A DNA stretch of 64,000 nt from the NCBI GenBank assembly GCA_948567375.1, contig OX419759.1:40091493-40155492 (forward strand), in the 5' to 3' direction. The notes under the pieces were generated by a model that was not told where the DNA came from, searched no databases, and saw only the letters and a program-made list of their open reading frames with translations. Shown here one piece after another: positions 1 through 12,243 of this stretch (the first letter of the stretch is position 1; every line of letters starts with the position of its first letter). Source of the DNA: Lunularia cruciata. Lineage: Eukaryota > Streptophyta > Marchantiopsida > Lunulariales > Lunulariaceae. Position numbers and translations under genes: made by a program.

Positions 1-934
1 GGACAACCCCGTAAAGATCCCATAGATTTACTTACGGATGTCATAAACTAAAATAGATACGTTTATGAAACGTCCTCTGACAGTTAACGTTTGAGTTGAT
101 ATTTTTTCGGGTCACTTTTTCAGGCTATATCTTTTCTATAGTTAAGTGTTATGGACCACCCGTAGCCTGTAAACTTTTACAGGTCACGTTTTCAATGACG
201 CGTAATATTTCAGTAAACTACAAGAGATTTTGCAGGAATACAGATGGAATACCGTGGATGGACGGACACTTGGCATAAGCACTGGGTCCCATAATTTCCC
301 CGTAATATTTAATTGTGGATGAATTGAAATTGAAACAATGAAAAACTCTATTTGAAACGCCCTAGTGTACCGTAGATGATCGAACACAAACAGGGCTGAT
401 CGCGACGTCAGGCAACGAATGTGTACATGTTTATAGCTCAATTCGGCTGATGTCAGCCAACGATATTTTTCAGAGAATCAACCTGCATCTAGCAGTACTT
501 ATTGACATGCGATATTCTCCATAATTTACCTCTCGAGTGTGCAGTTAGAGAGCAGGACTTACTTTGTGGTTCCCTCGGCCATGTGTAACGTATAGGTCCA
601 GTGAAGCAGAACAGTGAAGCAGTGAAGTAAGTAGCTGGCGACTCATGCGCTATGAATGAGACTGCATATTCACCTCTCCGTCACTTTTGTAGTCAATAAT
701 TATTTGGACTAGGGAAAACCTCTCGTGACTTATCCATCTTGATTGCTTATGCCGATCCTATTGGGGCTCATTTTACCTTCTATGTTATCCTTGTACTGCT
801 CGACGTCCTTCTCATCCTTCTTATTATCCTATGCGGTCGCTTTTCTCCTTATCCACCTTACTTGAAAATCTCTTCGGCAATAGTCTCTGGAAGGAGAGAT
901 AAAAGATACGGTTAATGCACATTAAGAGAAGCGC
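1..934. other. unassigned repeat-like sequence
   Basis: I see no gene or recognisable element here. Open frames are short and lack recognisable motifs. The stretch may be part of an old repeat cut by the window edge. Confidence 0.4.
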
Positions 935-1327
935 TTGATGCCCAGCAATGAGTGCGCAAGAGGTCATTTATCTTGCAAAAACTGTTTAGCCTTTGGCCAC
1001 ACCAATGCAAAGTGTACAACACCGGCCACAGTTTGCATTTGCACATGTCTGCAAATAGAGGTTATCATATTTGTGAATGCAGAAAATGAAGAAGGTGCTG
1101 GGTCAGATAGTCAGCAACCTTCACTCCATCTATATCCACAAAAAAGACTACATTCAACATCTACGTACAAGAGAATCAAATCTTGTTTGACAACCTTGAA
1201 TTACGACCCTAGATATCATGCCATTTACGCAAGCAAAGGCATTGACCGCAAATTGTCCAAACAAACCACAGATTTGTCGGATATACAATTCCTTATAGTA
1301 TCCGAGATGGTAAACACTTGCAACTAA
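935..1327 (+). pseudogene. short frame with a zinc-knuckle-like motif
   Basis: A 130-residue open frame starts with a Cys-rich stretch containing CKNCLAFGHTNAKC, which fits the CX2CX4HX4C zinc-knuckle spacing of retroelement nucleocapsid or ORF1 proteins. The rest is serine- and lysine-rich and matches nothing I know. The frame is followed by repeat debris and, about 1.5 kb downstream on the same strand, by a decayed gypsy reverse transcriptase. It may be a gag remnant of that element or a LINE ORF1 fragment. The motif is seen; the assignment is an inference, and a chance frame cannot be excluded. Confidence 0.3.
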
Positions 1328-2879
1328 GTTGGCATAAGCTAAAAATGGACAACAGTAGAAAGATGAGATTGTCCAATTTATTATTGCATAGAATTCATCA
1401 CCATGATGTGATGTCTTTTAATTACATAGGAAATCAAACAATCTGTGTTTGTCATTTCAAGAAGAAAAGTCTATCCTTAAGATGCCAATAATGAATCCTG
1501 ATTGGATTCCAACTTAGTTATACCCAAGATCCATGAGTCCCCTTGAGAATCAAAGTTACCACAAACACAAGAACATCCTACACTACAAATGTTCCAAGAA
1601 GGATGCTTGATTCTGACTACACTACTCAACTAAGGTAGTAATAAATTACCCCCATTATACAATTTTTTATTTATAGATCTAGCAAACACCAAAGCTAACA
1701 TTTTGATAAACCAACTCCAACTCCTCATATTTTCACCCCGCTATCAAGCAATACTTCAAGAGCAATTTCCTCCAAAGAAGGTAACTTTCAAGAATATTGA
1801 TTGAATCATCCAAGATTACATCTCAATTTAAGGAATACATCTTCAAAGATTTTCCTTTCCAAGGAAGCTAGAAGAACTAGGAAACTTAAAAGAGACTTCT
1901 TGATTACAAGACAACACATTCGAACAACATCAAGGCAAAACCATCCTAAGGATAGGATGGAAAGCAAGAAGCCTCTCTCGGTATCCCAAGAATGCATATA
2001 TACAAAGCATGTTCTTGTTGTTCTTTGCTCAGGAAACCAGACCCAGCCATATTTAATAGGACCAAGGACATCATTTTTGCATTGTTATTAGACAACGTAT
2101 CCAATGATCTTGGTTCTTGTGACAAGTGCTTACTTAATATTGTTGAGTAGACCACAATGCACTCTTTAATTATAACTACAAATACAAGCATTCCTTTGGG
2201 GATACAAAAACTATCACCAACACTAGTCATGCTATGCATTGCAAATGAAACAAGAGTAAAAGCCAATGGAGAGTACAAGTTGTAGCTACACTTAGGGGGG
2301 AAATCATCTTCCTCATTTACTACAGTATCATGGATATGCTATCAACTCTATAATTCCTACAATTTTTGGTGTACTTTGATTAGTCCAGAGAGACATCATA
2401 GCTTCTTGGAAAAGAAGCCTGTCATTTTGCAAAAAGGAAAATTGTACAAAGCTCCCATTCTACAAGGACATACAATAGGAATTCAATTGAGAGGATAAAC
2501 AAGGAGTGGTTTTATAGAAAGCAAACCCTTCTTGAGATAATTTTTGATGATATTAAGTCACACATCATTATTTATGCATTATGTAACTATGTCACTTAAA
2601 ATATTTTTTCACACACATGTGATTTGTATCAAATCAAAAGATATCACCACTCATTAAACCAACAAAATTATCAACAATTTAAAGTTGAAGAAGATCAGAT
2701 TGAGGGTGAGAAAGAAACTACATTTTTCAAAATAGACCAAGTTGAGCTATTGTCATCCTCCTTGGAATCTCCATTGCAAATAAATTCCATGAACTTAGAA
2801 TTGGTACAAGTGAAGTGAAAAGTATGTTAGATATTAAGGAATGCAAGTGCAACCCAATTTCCATTGTAAGAAGCCTTTT
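1328..2879. other. degraded sequence upstream of element H
   Basis: No coherent reading frame is visible. Around 2160-2280 the + strand faintly resembles the protease region of gypsy elements, but too weakly to call. It probably belongs to the same dead element as the reverse transcriptase that follows. Confidence 0.3.
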
Positions 2880-3860
2880 CTAGGGATAATTTTTGAGATA
2901 ACATTGTGTACAACTACACAAAGTTGCTTGGCATTAATCCCAACAAGTCTCAACATCATATCCAACTATTCGAAAAGGATATATTAGTTAGAGGGAAGCC
3001 GTATTGATTAAACCCTAATTACAACCAGTTGGTTGGAGCAGCAATATACAAGCTTCTAACTTGTAAGTTCACATACCTAGTCAAGGAAATAGAGTGGTTT
3101 TCACCAATGCTAGTATTCTAAGGAAGAACATGAAAAAAGAAAGATCCATGTAGACTTTAAGAAATTAGATACTTAGCACTATGCTAGATCCTTTCTAAAT
3201 TGCATTTCCAGATAAATTTCTAGATGTGGTAACCAAATCTCACTTATTCTACTTCATAGGTGGATTCCACTTCATGTTAAGATTTAAAACTTAATAGTCA
3301 TAGCACCAAAAATAAGCATACAACTACATTTATCACCACATAGGATACATGTGCATATGAAGTTATGCTCTCTTAAGTCTTCAAAACACCTCTACTACTT
3401 TCTAAAAGTACATGATGAATACATTCTCCTACATAAAAGACAAGGTAGAGTTATACTTGACAATTTTTTCACCAATAAAAGACATATTTAGACATATTTG
3501 ATGTAGCATAGAAAGCATGTAGGCTAGCACAAATCTCTTAATCCAAAGATATGCATGTTGGTAGCAAAGTGCAATCCTTTATTATGATATCTAGTGTTTG
3601 AAGAAGGAATGACTATTATTATTGAAAAATAGATGTAATCAAGATGATCAAGTTGCACACTAATATGAAAAAGATAAGATGTTTCTTAGGATGAATAGGA
3701 TACTATTGTTGCTTCATAACATATGTATAATCATCAATAGTTCTCATTGCACTCCTTCAAGTACAAAAAGAGTATAAGTGGACTATAGTTCAAAAGTACA
3801 TTTAATATACTCAAGATACAACGCCCATTGTAACTAGCCTTGACTGCTCAATTTTTTTTG
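2880..3860 (+). pseudogene. decayed Ty3/gypsy reverse transcriptase (element H)
   Basis: Read across frameshifts and stops, the + strand follows the order of a gypsy reverse transcriptase. There is an NPNYNQLVEAAIYKLL-like stretch near 3020, an EIEWFSP motif near 3090 (equivalent of SEWVSP), then a DFRKLDT-like stretch near 3155. Next come the region of the second palm motif, and a CFLGWIGYYCCF-like stretch near 3680 that matches the conserved FLGHAGFYRRF motif. An APIVTSLDCS-like stretch near 3825 matches the RT-RNase H junction. No intact catalytic block remains. This is one of the oldest element traces in the window and has no visible LTRs. Confidence 0.55.
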
Positions 3861-4477
3861 TATGGATGCTTACAAAGCATACATGCTCATGGTGTAGTTA
3901 CTTTTAGAATCAAACAAAACTTAGCTTGTGGTGTTCTAATTAGCAACTATATTATTAAAAATGGTCCATGGAGAATTATATTGGTTGGAAGTGGATAATA
4001 TCTTATGCCAATATGTAGAGGGGAAGTGTATCCCTAATAGTTTATAGCCTATAAAGATGAGGCAAGAAGCAACTTGTAAGAGACCTTACAATAAAGAATA
4101 TATATTTTACCAAGTATTGTGCCCAAATGGTGAGTTAGGATGCTCACAACTTTGTAAGAGTTTGCAATGTATGCTAGAGATCTAAAAAGATAAAACAATG
4201 TCCAACTATCCAACATTTGCAATGAAATCAGTTTAAAACTGGGAAATAGATTATGTTTGTCTAATTGATCTATGAGCCAAAGGATTGAGTCATCAACATA
4301 TTGTTTGCTCCTTTGCTCTGTAATTCTTGATTAGAAAATCAAGCCAAAGGAATCTTGTGTTTGATGTGAAGAACTGCAACTATCTTGGGAGATATAGGAT
4401 GTGATATCTTGTAGAGGGGCTCTTTTATCCCTTAAGAACCTAAAAGAATCCTTATCACCTCAAGGATAGATGTCCAA
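3861..4477. other. unassigned sequence left of element A2
   Basis: No gene or motif is recognised. It is the left flank into which A2 inserted. The last five bases before the insertion are TCCAA, matched by TCTAA on the far side. Confidence 0.35.
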
Positions 4478-5013
4478 TGTGGTACCCACATATTCTTTTT
4501 TGAGTAGGTTTAAGGGGATTTTGAAATAAGAAGTGTATAGTTGAAGGAGAATTGAGCACGAAGGATGGAAGAAAGAAGAAGATTCATGTTTTTCTACCAA
4601 CCCAAAGAAAGTTACCTCGGGTCAGTAATTGTCAAGACTTGGACTGGATCTGTTAGATTTCAACCTGGAGTAAGGATACTTCATCTTGGGGTGATCAACC
4701 CGATGCAAAGATAATGTAACAACTTTGCTTCAAGATTGCAAATTCAAGATTGTACCACACACAAAATGGACAAGGCACGAGTGGGAGAAATTGACAATGA
4801 CAAGAAAAGTGCATGAAAAAGGTGTGATTTCTTGGTAGACAAGCATTTGAAGAATGACTGAGAAACGTTGGACTATAAAGTCAGAATTCAAATCAATAAG
4901 GAGATGAATGACAAGTTAATTCCCTTTTCCATTGCAAAGTTGTCCTAAGGGAGACTAAGGGAGAGAAGTGGTAGTGAGTGAAGGTTTTTTGAATCTAGTT
5001 GGAGTTAGAAATG

Positions 5014-8000
5014 TGTGACAACCCGGCAAATATCACTTTTGCGGTAATCGGGTAAGTAAAGTTCGTTCCCGTAGAGATACGAGTCAGAAATGTCCAAATA
5101 CAAAGTCAAACAGTAACAATGTAGTTCTTCTTGGTTGCATCTTTAATCTCTCAGGTAGAAACCACACCCAGAAGAGAGTAACAAGCACTGATTTGCAGTC
5201 TTGTCACAAATTAACACTCCATAATTACAACTCCATCAAATCTTTCCAAACAATCTTGATTGTGATGATTCAGGCTCTCCCAAAAATGGCACTTCACTGC
5301 AAAATGACTTCACCTCAGAATTGTGTTCCACCCTTCCATTGAAGGCACAACTTCCTTGATCAAAATTGCTTCACATCAACTTCGCACTGCACTCACAAAT
5401 GCAGAATACTACCAACACTACAATTCCTCTCAGATCTGTCAAGGCATTGCTTTGATTGCACTTCACTCAGGATCAAACATACAGAATGAAGATCAAGGCT
5501 GTGGAATCCAACATCCAACAAACACATTGACTTGCACTTCAAAATTCTTCACACACTCACAAACACAATCACAAAGTTGATACTCGGAATCAAGCTCAAG
5601 CAATGAGTACTGCTTCACAGCACTTTGCTTTATCTATTCTTAGAAATAATGAGCACTAAACAACATTTGACTGCGAATGCCACTCTTAAATAGTGAATCA
5701 ATCTAGAGTTCTAACAACTATACCGTTCTACAACAACTCTTCTAACCTACAGATCCGAAATGACAATGCACCTCTTCATATCTGCCTCTCAAATCTCAAA
5801 TTTGTTACTTATCCGATCCGATGTCTACTTTGTCCTTGGCTTTCAAACCCAAACCCGAAGTAACTTTACTTCCTAATATTCTGTGCTCGGGTTTCACAAC
5901 TTCTAATTCTTCTACCAAATCCAACAATTCTCTTTCTTGATCTGAAATTCCACTAGTGGGTAATCTATCTAACTCCTTATCTCCCGACCCACTCTTCTCT
6001 AATGTCTCCACTGGTAATTCCGAAGACATTTGTACTCCTATGTTATTTACTTTGGGTTTTGCTTGAACATCTTTCCAAAGCTTTTATATCTCTATTTTCA
6101 CTAAGTCTAATCTAATTGAAATGTTATCCTCTACTTCTAAAATCTTCTTGTCTACCCGAGTCCTTAAACTAATCAACAAGGCGTTCAAATCAATGTCTTT
6201 TACCTGTCTTTGCCTCGTCTCCTGCACCAACAATTTCAACTTCTGCAGTCTCGTCTCTTCAATTTGAATGTTGGCCTCTGTACTCAACATTGGATTCATC
6301 TAGAGGACAATCTCCTTTATTGGCTCCAACCTTGTCTTCCTTTCTTGTTCCCAATCTGCAAGCCAGTCCTCTTGCAAACCAACTGTGAAAGCCGGTGAAA
6401 GCCAACTCCTCCTTGAACTCGGCTTTCACCGACTCCTTCTCCTTCTCTTTCTGGACAACCTTCTCCTCTTGATTATGAAGTAACTCTTGTAATTGGTCTT
6501 CTTCTATGTATCGTGCCGCCAACTCTCGTTGCCAGAGTTGCTTCTTCTCCTCGACACTCTCCATCACTCTATCGAGCTCTTGATCCTTTGCAGCTACTCT
6601 CGCCATAGCATGGATTACTTCTACTCTTGAATCAGCAAATTGCTGCTTCAAGATCTCATACTCCGCTACTTGTCTATCCCTTGCTACGTCACTCTTCTTC
6701 ACAAGATCCTCTTGATAATTTACCTCTCTCTTTAGGTCTTCAATTACCTGACTTCTCACCACTGCCTTTGCTTGCAGCACTTCCCTTTCCTCCTCTCCTC
6801 GGGTTACACTCTTCTTCAACTCCAAGTTCTCTTCTTCTAATCGCGCTAATACTTGCAACACAGTTGTCACCTCTGGACATGTCAACTGCATCTCCCTCTT
6901 CTTGTACTCCAACCTCACCAACAATGGACACACAATTTCCTATAGGTACTCCACTCCATTTCTTGCACCTACTTTGTCCGGCATAGAAATCTCCCTCCTT
7001 ACCTCTTCTTCACCCGATACTCACCTTCTCCTCTATAGTCTTTGTATCGGAATTGATGCCTCACTTCCCGAGCTTTTGCTTACCTCATCTTTTGCTTTAC
7101 TCGGCCCCGCTTCACACTTCACCTTACATCTTGAGCAAACTCCTCGCTGTTCTACGATCTTCTTTTCTTTGGGCACAGTTACTTTGTCTTCCAACTGTGT
7201 ATGAACTTCTTCTTCTTCTGCTTCTTCAGCCAATGGAGCCGATGTCATTTCTCCCTCTTCATCACTATCGCTACTTGTATCCCCACTCTGCAGCGTTAGC
7301 TCAGGCTCTTCCTCATGTTCCAAGTCTTCAGTCTTGAGCTCGGCATCTCCTTTTGAGTCTTTGTCCTCCAACTCAATTACCACCATTCCTTGCCTCGGGT
7401 TGCCTCTCCGCGTCTTCCAAGGTTTCTTGATATCTTCGGCTTCACCTTGCCAACCTCTCTTCTTTGTCGTTGGAGTACTTGCTTCTATCTCCACGCTCTT
7501 ACCCGTCTTCATGTAGTAATCATCCGTGCTTTGGATTTGGAGAATGTACTGCTATTCCTCCACGTCGACTTCTCTTCTTAAGTCGGGATGGAAGTGAGAC
7601 ACCATTCTGTTTGCTCCGCCAAATTGAGCAAATTCAAGCCGAGGTAGAAATGTGCTGCAAATGGTACGATGTAGTGTAGAGGCAACTTATCCCGCAAATT
7701 CCACACCATCTATCTTGTCCTCCCATGGAAGCAGCTCGCCCAATTAATAGGTTCTCCTGCAAACAACTTATAGAAGAACACCGCTTGGTGTTTCATCACA
7801 TAAGTTGTTCTCTCCGGCTTCAAGATTGCCATGAGAGCACTCACAATCCCTCTCTTCACTGGATCCTTGTAACTCTCAACCTTATACCCATTCTTTGTTC
7901 TCTTTGAAGAGAAAGCGTCTCTCACCTCTTAAGTCTCTTGAGCTATCTCTCCTTTCCCCAAGAACGTGGCCCTACTCCGAGCCTGCCTCCTTCCCGAGTA

Positions 8001-8787
8001 CGAGTCTTGAATCCGATTCTGTCCAGCAAGCCAGATTTCCTCTCTTCCCTTCTTCCTCGGGTCCATCGAGACACTTACTCTTGATAGTTTCTGTCATGAA
8101 TCCTGGAAAGCTTACATTCCAGTTCCATGCCAGAAATGTGATCCGAAGTTGGCTCAAGACTTTGATCCTCGCTATTACGTCTAACCTCCAAATTGCATGA
8201 TTTCTCACTACAAATTCGGAGTTCTTCTTTCCTCCTCCCATCTCTTCTACTTTCTCACTCTCTCTTGATTTCACTCTCGCAACTTCTCCCTTGCGCACTA
8301 ACACGATTCCAACTTTATTTCCCTTCCCTTGATCACTTGCAAGACAACTTCTCAATGGCAAAGGAAAATTACTTAACATTTCATTGTTGCAAGTTTGATT
8401 TTTATAGAGTTGCGCTTCTTCGTCTTCCGTCACTTTGAGTTTCTACCAAGAAATCACACCTCCTGCATGCACCTGTCACTGTCAAACAACCTTTGCGCGT
8501 ATGGGCTGCCGGTTTTTGAATGGTCCCTTCTTGAATTTCTTGCCCCGATGAAAGGTTGTTAGATTGTCTTCGCCTCGGGTTGAGCTCCCCGTGATACGAA
8601 GACATTTTACTTTGAAAGTATGCTAACAGGGCATTTCCAAGTACTTCGCCTTATGACCCAAAGTCACTTTACTTTGGGTTTCATCCCAAAGACTCTTTTC
8701 TTTGCCTTCTTTGGCCATACAAGCGCAATACGACTTCTCTATACATTTCTTCTCCTTTATTTTGAAAAAAAAAATGTGGGCACCACA
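5014..8787 (-). mobile_element. element A1: LTR-like ORF-bearing unit, inverted
   Basis: Read on the minus strand, A1 starts TGTGGTGCCCACA (8787) and ends GGGTTGTCACA (5014), 3774 bp. It is flanked by a perfect 5-bp target duplication, AAATG at 5009-5013 and 8788-8792. It sits in the 5' part of A2 in the opposite orientation, so A1 is younger than A2. Its interior carries the family's coiled-coil ORF with stops and frameshifts. No terminal direct repeats, reverse transcriptase or transposase are visible. The exact duplication makes the boundaries secure. Confidence 0.85.
5805..8379 (-). pseudogene. A-family coiled-coil protein, copy A1 (broken)
   Basis: The frame starts near 8379 with MLSNFPLPLRS, about 25 nt after a TATAAAAAT box at about 8400-8408. 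It runs through a globular part with the shared motifs RNHAIWRLDVIARIK and TFLAWNWNVSFPGFM, then a Glu-rich acidic stretch (about 7300-7100). A long heptad-rich coiled coil (about 6930-6100) includes EEENLELKKSVTRGEEE. The C-terminus is a small acidic segment ending at 5805. Stops and at least two frameshifts break it. The product is unknown; the conserved KHQAVFFYKLFAGEPINWA stretch distantly recalls plant-transposon protein domains next to pol, which is a weak inference. It has no membrane segment or signal peptide. Confidence 0.6.
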
Positions 8788-11700
8788 AAATGCATGCCCA
8801 GGGGACAAGAAAATTATCTTTCAAAAGCGTAGCACAAAGGAGAGTAGATTGAAAGAAATCAAGAAGTGCATTACATTGGCGGTGAGGAACCCAATGATTA
8901 GGAGGTTAGACATTATGGCCCGCATCAAAGTTCTCAATAAACTTTGCATTACTTTCCTTGCATGGAATTGGAACTTGAGCTTTCCCAATTTCATGGTAGA
9001 GATAGCAGCCAATAAGTGTGTAGATGGGCCGACAATGGTAGGGAAAAGAGGAAATCCCGCTCAATGGACAGAGTCAGATTGGAGATTAGTGTTAGGCATA
9101 GAGAGTGGGGAAGAGCATGAGGCTATGTTCTTAGGGAAAGGAGAAGTTGTAGAAGAAACCCAAGAAGTCAAAAATTTGTTCACCTCAAAGCATACAAAGA
9201 ATGGGTACAAGGTGGAAACCTATTGGGACCCAATGTGGAGAAGTATTGTAAGTGCAATGATGGCATTGTTTAAATTTGAGTGCACCCACCTACGTTACAA
9301 AGCAACACGCAATGTTCTTTCATAAAATCTTTGCAAGAGAGCCAATTAATTGGGCAAAGTGTTTTTATTAGAGGACACAATATATGGTGCTGAATTGGAG
9401 GAGTTTGACACCACCGCATTACTTTGTTCCTTTTGTAGTGCACTTTTACCTTGGGTTGAACCTGCTGAGTAGCAATGAGAAGAAGAAGATAGAGTCTCAC
9501 TTTCATCCCAATTTGCATCAAGAAGCCAATGACAAGGAGAGACAATATATTTAGCAGTTGAGAAACAATGATGACCACTATGTGAGAACGGGACAGACTA
9601 GGAAGATGTCTGTACCCATGCCAAGAAAGAAGATAAGGAGCTGACCTGAGGTGCAAAGCTCTCCTGTACAGCCTTGTAAGTTAAGAAGGATTGGGTAGAG
9701 GGAAGGAAAGCAAATCCAAAATATTGCACCAAAAGAGGAGGTTGAATTGGAAGGTGAAGTAGAGTTTGTGTCGGAGGGCTCAGAGGAAGGAGAAGTGGAG
9801 TTAACCTTGCAAAGTGAAGAATCCAGTGAGGATAGTGAGGGAGAAGCCAAGGTGCAAAAAGATCAAGAGAAGGTGATTTCACTACAAGAAGAAATTGAGC
9901 AGCATGAGGAAGGAGAGAGAACTGTGGCCAAGTTGGTGATAGAAGAAGAAGGACTTGTGGCTGAGCCAAGGCGAGTCATGCAAGAAAGAGAAAGTTCAAA
10001 GGCGGCACATCACATCATCAATTTGGATGACAAGGAAAGTTCAAAGGATGACATGTCGTTGAGAGTACAAAGATCCCAACTTTGTAGTAAACATCGGATT
10101 TAAAAGAGAAGAGCAAGATTGACAAAATCCCTAAAGAAAAGGTATATGAGGAAGAAGGGTGTGAAGGAGTAGAGTACCTTTGAGATTTTGTATGTCTGAG
10201 GTTGATGTAGATAGATAAGAAGAAGAAAGAGATGCAGAGTAAGCATTCCAAGGTAAGGAATGTATTGCAGGTGTTGGAGAGATTAGAATCTGAAAATCTG
10301 AAGTTGAGAGAGAGTATGACTAGAGGAAAGGAAGAAAGAGAAGTGCTATAGGTAGATGCAGCATTGCAGAAGAAGAAAAATGAAAATCTGCAAGAGAAGT
10401 TCAAAAAGCAAGGAAGAGAGTTAGTAGTGAAAGTGAAGGAAGTCACACAAGAGAGACTTTGGGTAGAAAAGTTACAAGCCAAAGTACAATTAGAGCAAAA
10501 CAATAGAAATGAATTGGTTGAAGCTAAGGAGGAGGAGATCGATGCATTTTGATAGAAAGTAGAAGATAAGACAATAGCCTGGCAACATGAATTAACCAAG
10601 TGCCATCAAGAAGAAGAGAGGTTGAGAGATCTTGTGAAGACATTAGAGGCAAAGATTGACCTGTATTTGAAGGAGTTGGAGGATCGCATAGCAGAGTATG
10701 AAGAGGAATTGAAAGTGAGTAGAGTTGTGATGGAGGAGTAAAGACAAAAGAAGCAGTCAACAAAATCTGTTGAAGAAGCAATTGTAGAGATAAAGGTAAG
10801 GTTAACCACTAAAGCCAAAGTAAGAATGGAGGAATCAAGGCTACATGAGTTACAATTGCTTATGCAGGAGACGAGGCGTAAGAATGAAAAGGATAAAGAC
10901 TTGAATGCCCTGTTAATTAGTCTTAGAACTTGGATAGATAGAAAGATGTTAGATGTAGAGAATAATATTTCTATTAGGTTGGGTTTGGTTAAATTAGAAT
11001 TAGATAATCTTTGGAGTATTGTATATGTCAGAACCAAAGAAAGAGAGGTAGAAGTTCAAGTGACTTTGGATTTTTTATTTGAGACTTTAGAGAAGAGTGG
11101 GTTGCAAGATAAGGATGTAGACATGTTACCCATTCTTTAATTGGAGATCACAGTGAAGACATGCTAGAATTGGTAGAAGAATTGGAAGTTGTAGAACCCA
11201 AAGTACATGAGGTGAAGGGACTTTCCTTGGGTTTAGAAGCCAAAGTAGAAGTAGATATTGGATCGGAGTAGAAACAATTTTAAGATAAGAGGAGGCAGAT
11301 ATGAAGAGGTGCATTGTCATTTTGGATCTGCAAGTTGGTAGAGTTGTTAGGAATCGGTTTAGGAAGTTAGATAATTGCTGAAGGGCTTTTCCTATTTAAA
11401 GGTGGCATTTGCAGTGTGCTGTTGTTCAATATTCTTATTCTTGAGAATAGATAAAGCAAAGTGTTGTGGCGTCACTTGAGCTTAATTTTGAGTTTTGACT
11501 CTTTGTGTGTGTTTGTGAGTGTTGGGAGAAACTCAAAGTGCAATTTTGAGTGTTGGATGTTGGATTCTACATCTTTGATTCCATTTTTTGCATTTGATCA
11601 TGAGTGGATAGCATTGAAGCAATGCTTTGACAAATCTGAGAGGAATTGTAGTGTTGGTAATATTCTGCATTTGTGAGTGCAACATGGTGTTGAAGTGAAG

Positions 11701-12243
11701 CAATCTTATCAAAGGAAGTTGTGCCTTCAATGGAAGAGTAGAACACAATTCCAAGGTGAAATTGTTTTTCCATTTTGTATGTTTGGTCTTGAGTGGATAG
11801 GAATCAAAGCTATGCCTTGACAAATTTCAGAGGAATTGTAGTGTTGGTAGTATTCTATATTTGTGAGTGCAGCGTGGTGTTGATGTGAAACAATTTTGAT
11901 CAAGGAAGTTGTGCCTTCAATGGAGAGGTAGAACACAATTCCAAGGTGAAATTGTTTTACAGTGAAGTAGCTATTTTTGAGAGAGATTGAATCATCACAA
12001 TCAAGTTTGTTTGGAAAGATTTGATTGATTTGTAATTATGGGTGTTGTGATTTGTGACAAGATTGCAATCTATGCTTGTGACTCTCTTTTGGGTGTGGTT
12101 TCTACCTGAGAGATTAAAGATGCAACCAAGAAGAATTGTTTGTTACTGTTTGACTTTGTATTTGAACATTTCCGGCTTGTATATTTGTGTGAACAAACTT
12201 TACTTACCTGATTACCGCAAAAGTGATATTTTGGGTTGTCACA

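Larger units (their letters stand above)
4904..11271 (+). pseudogene. A-family coiled-coil protein, copy A2 (split by A1)
   Basis: The N-terminus is the ATG at 4904 (MNDKLIPFPLQS, matching MSSNSPLPLRS of A3), downstream of GGTGTGATTTCTTGGTAGA, a leader sequence shared by the copies. A1 interrupts it at 5014-8787 and it resumes at 8793. Recognisable blocks are TFLAWNWNLSFPNFM (about 8950), the INWAKCF region (about 9340), the acidic stretch (9740-9960), the coiled coil (10240-10960) and the acidic C-terminus ending TAG at 11269-11271. Several frameshifts and stops are present. It appears the most diverged of the four family members by eye, consistent with A2 being older than A1. Confidence 0.55.
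4478..12243 (+). mobile_element. element A2: LTR-like unit, interrupted by A1
   Basis: A2 begins TGTGGTACCCACA at 4478 and ends GTTGTCACA at 12243. The flanking 5-mers are TCCAA (4473-4477) and TCTAA (12244-12248), a target duplication with one C/T change. A copy of the same family, A1, lies inside it in the opposite orientation (5014-8787). Without A1 the unit is about 3.99 kb including flank indels. TG...CA ends with a 5-bp duplication are typical of LTR-retrotransposon integration, yet there is no pol and no terminal direct repeat. It is therefore either a very long solo LTR carrying an ORF or a self-contained non-autonomous unit. Confidence 0.75.
5014..12243. repeat. large inverted repeat made by A1 and A2
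   Basis: Because A1 is inserted backwards into A2, the reverse complement of 5014 to about 8250 matches 8788-12243. The arms are about 3.3 kb with a spacer of about 0.5 kb. The outer ends are easiest to see: positions 5014-5180 read backwards give 12080-12243. A read-through transcript could fold into a long imperfect hairpin. Confidence 0.7.

Noticed and set aside
1946-2278. 110-codon minus-strand frame as a host gene
   Set aside because: No recognisable domain, no supporting exon structure, and it lies in old repeat debris.
6627-6986. Open frames on the + strand over A1 (and the same on the opposite strand of A3 and A4)
   Set aside because: They are antisense shadows of the coiled-coil ORF; Ser/Leu/Pro-rich composition mirrors Glu/Lys codons.
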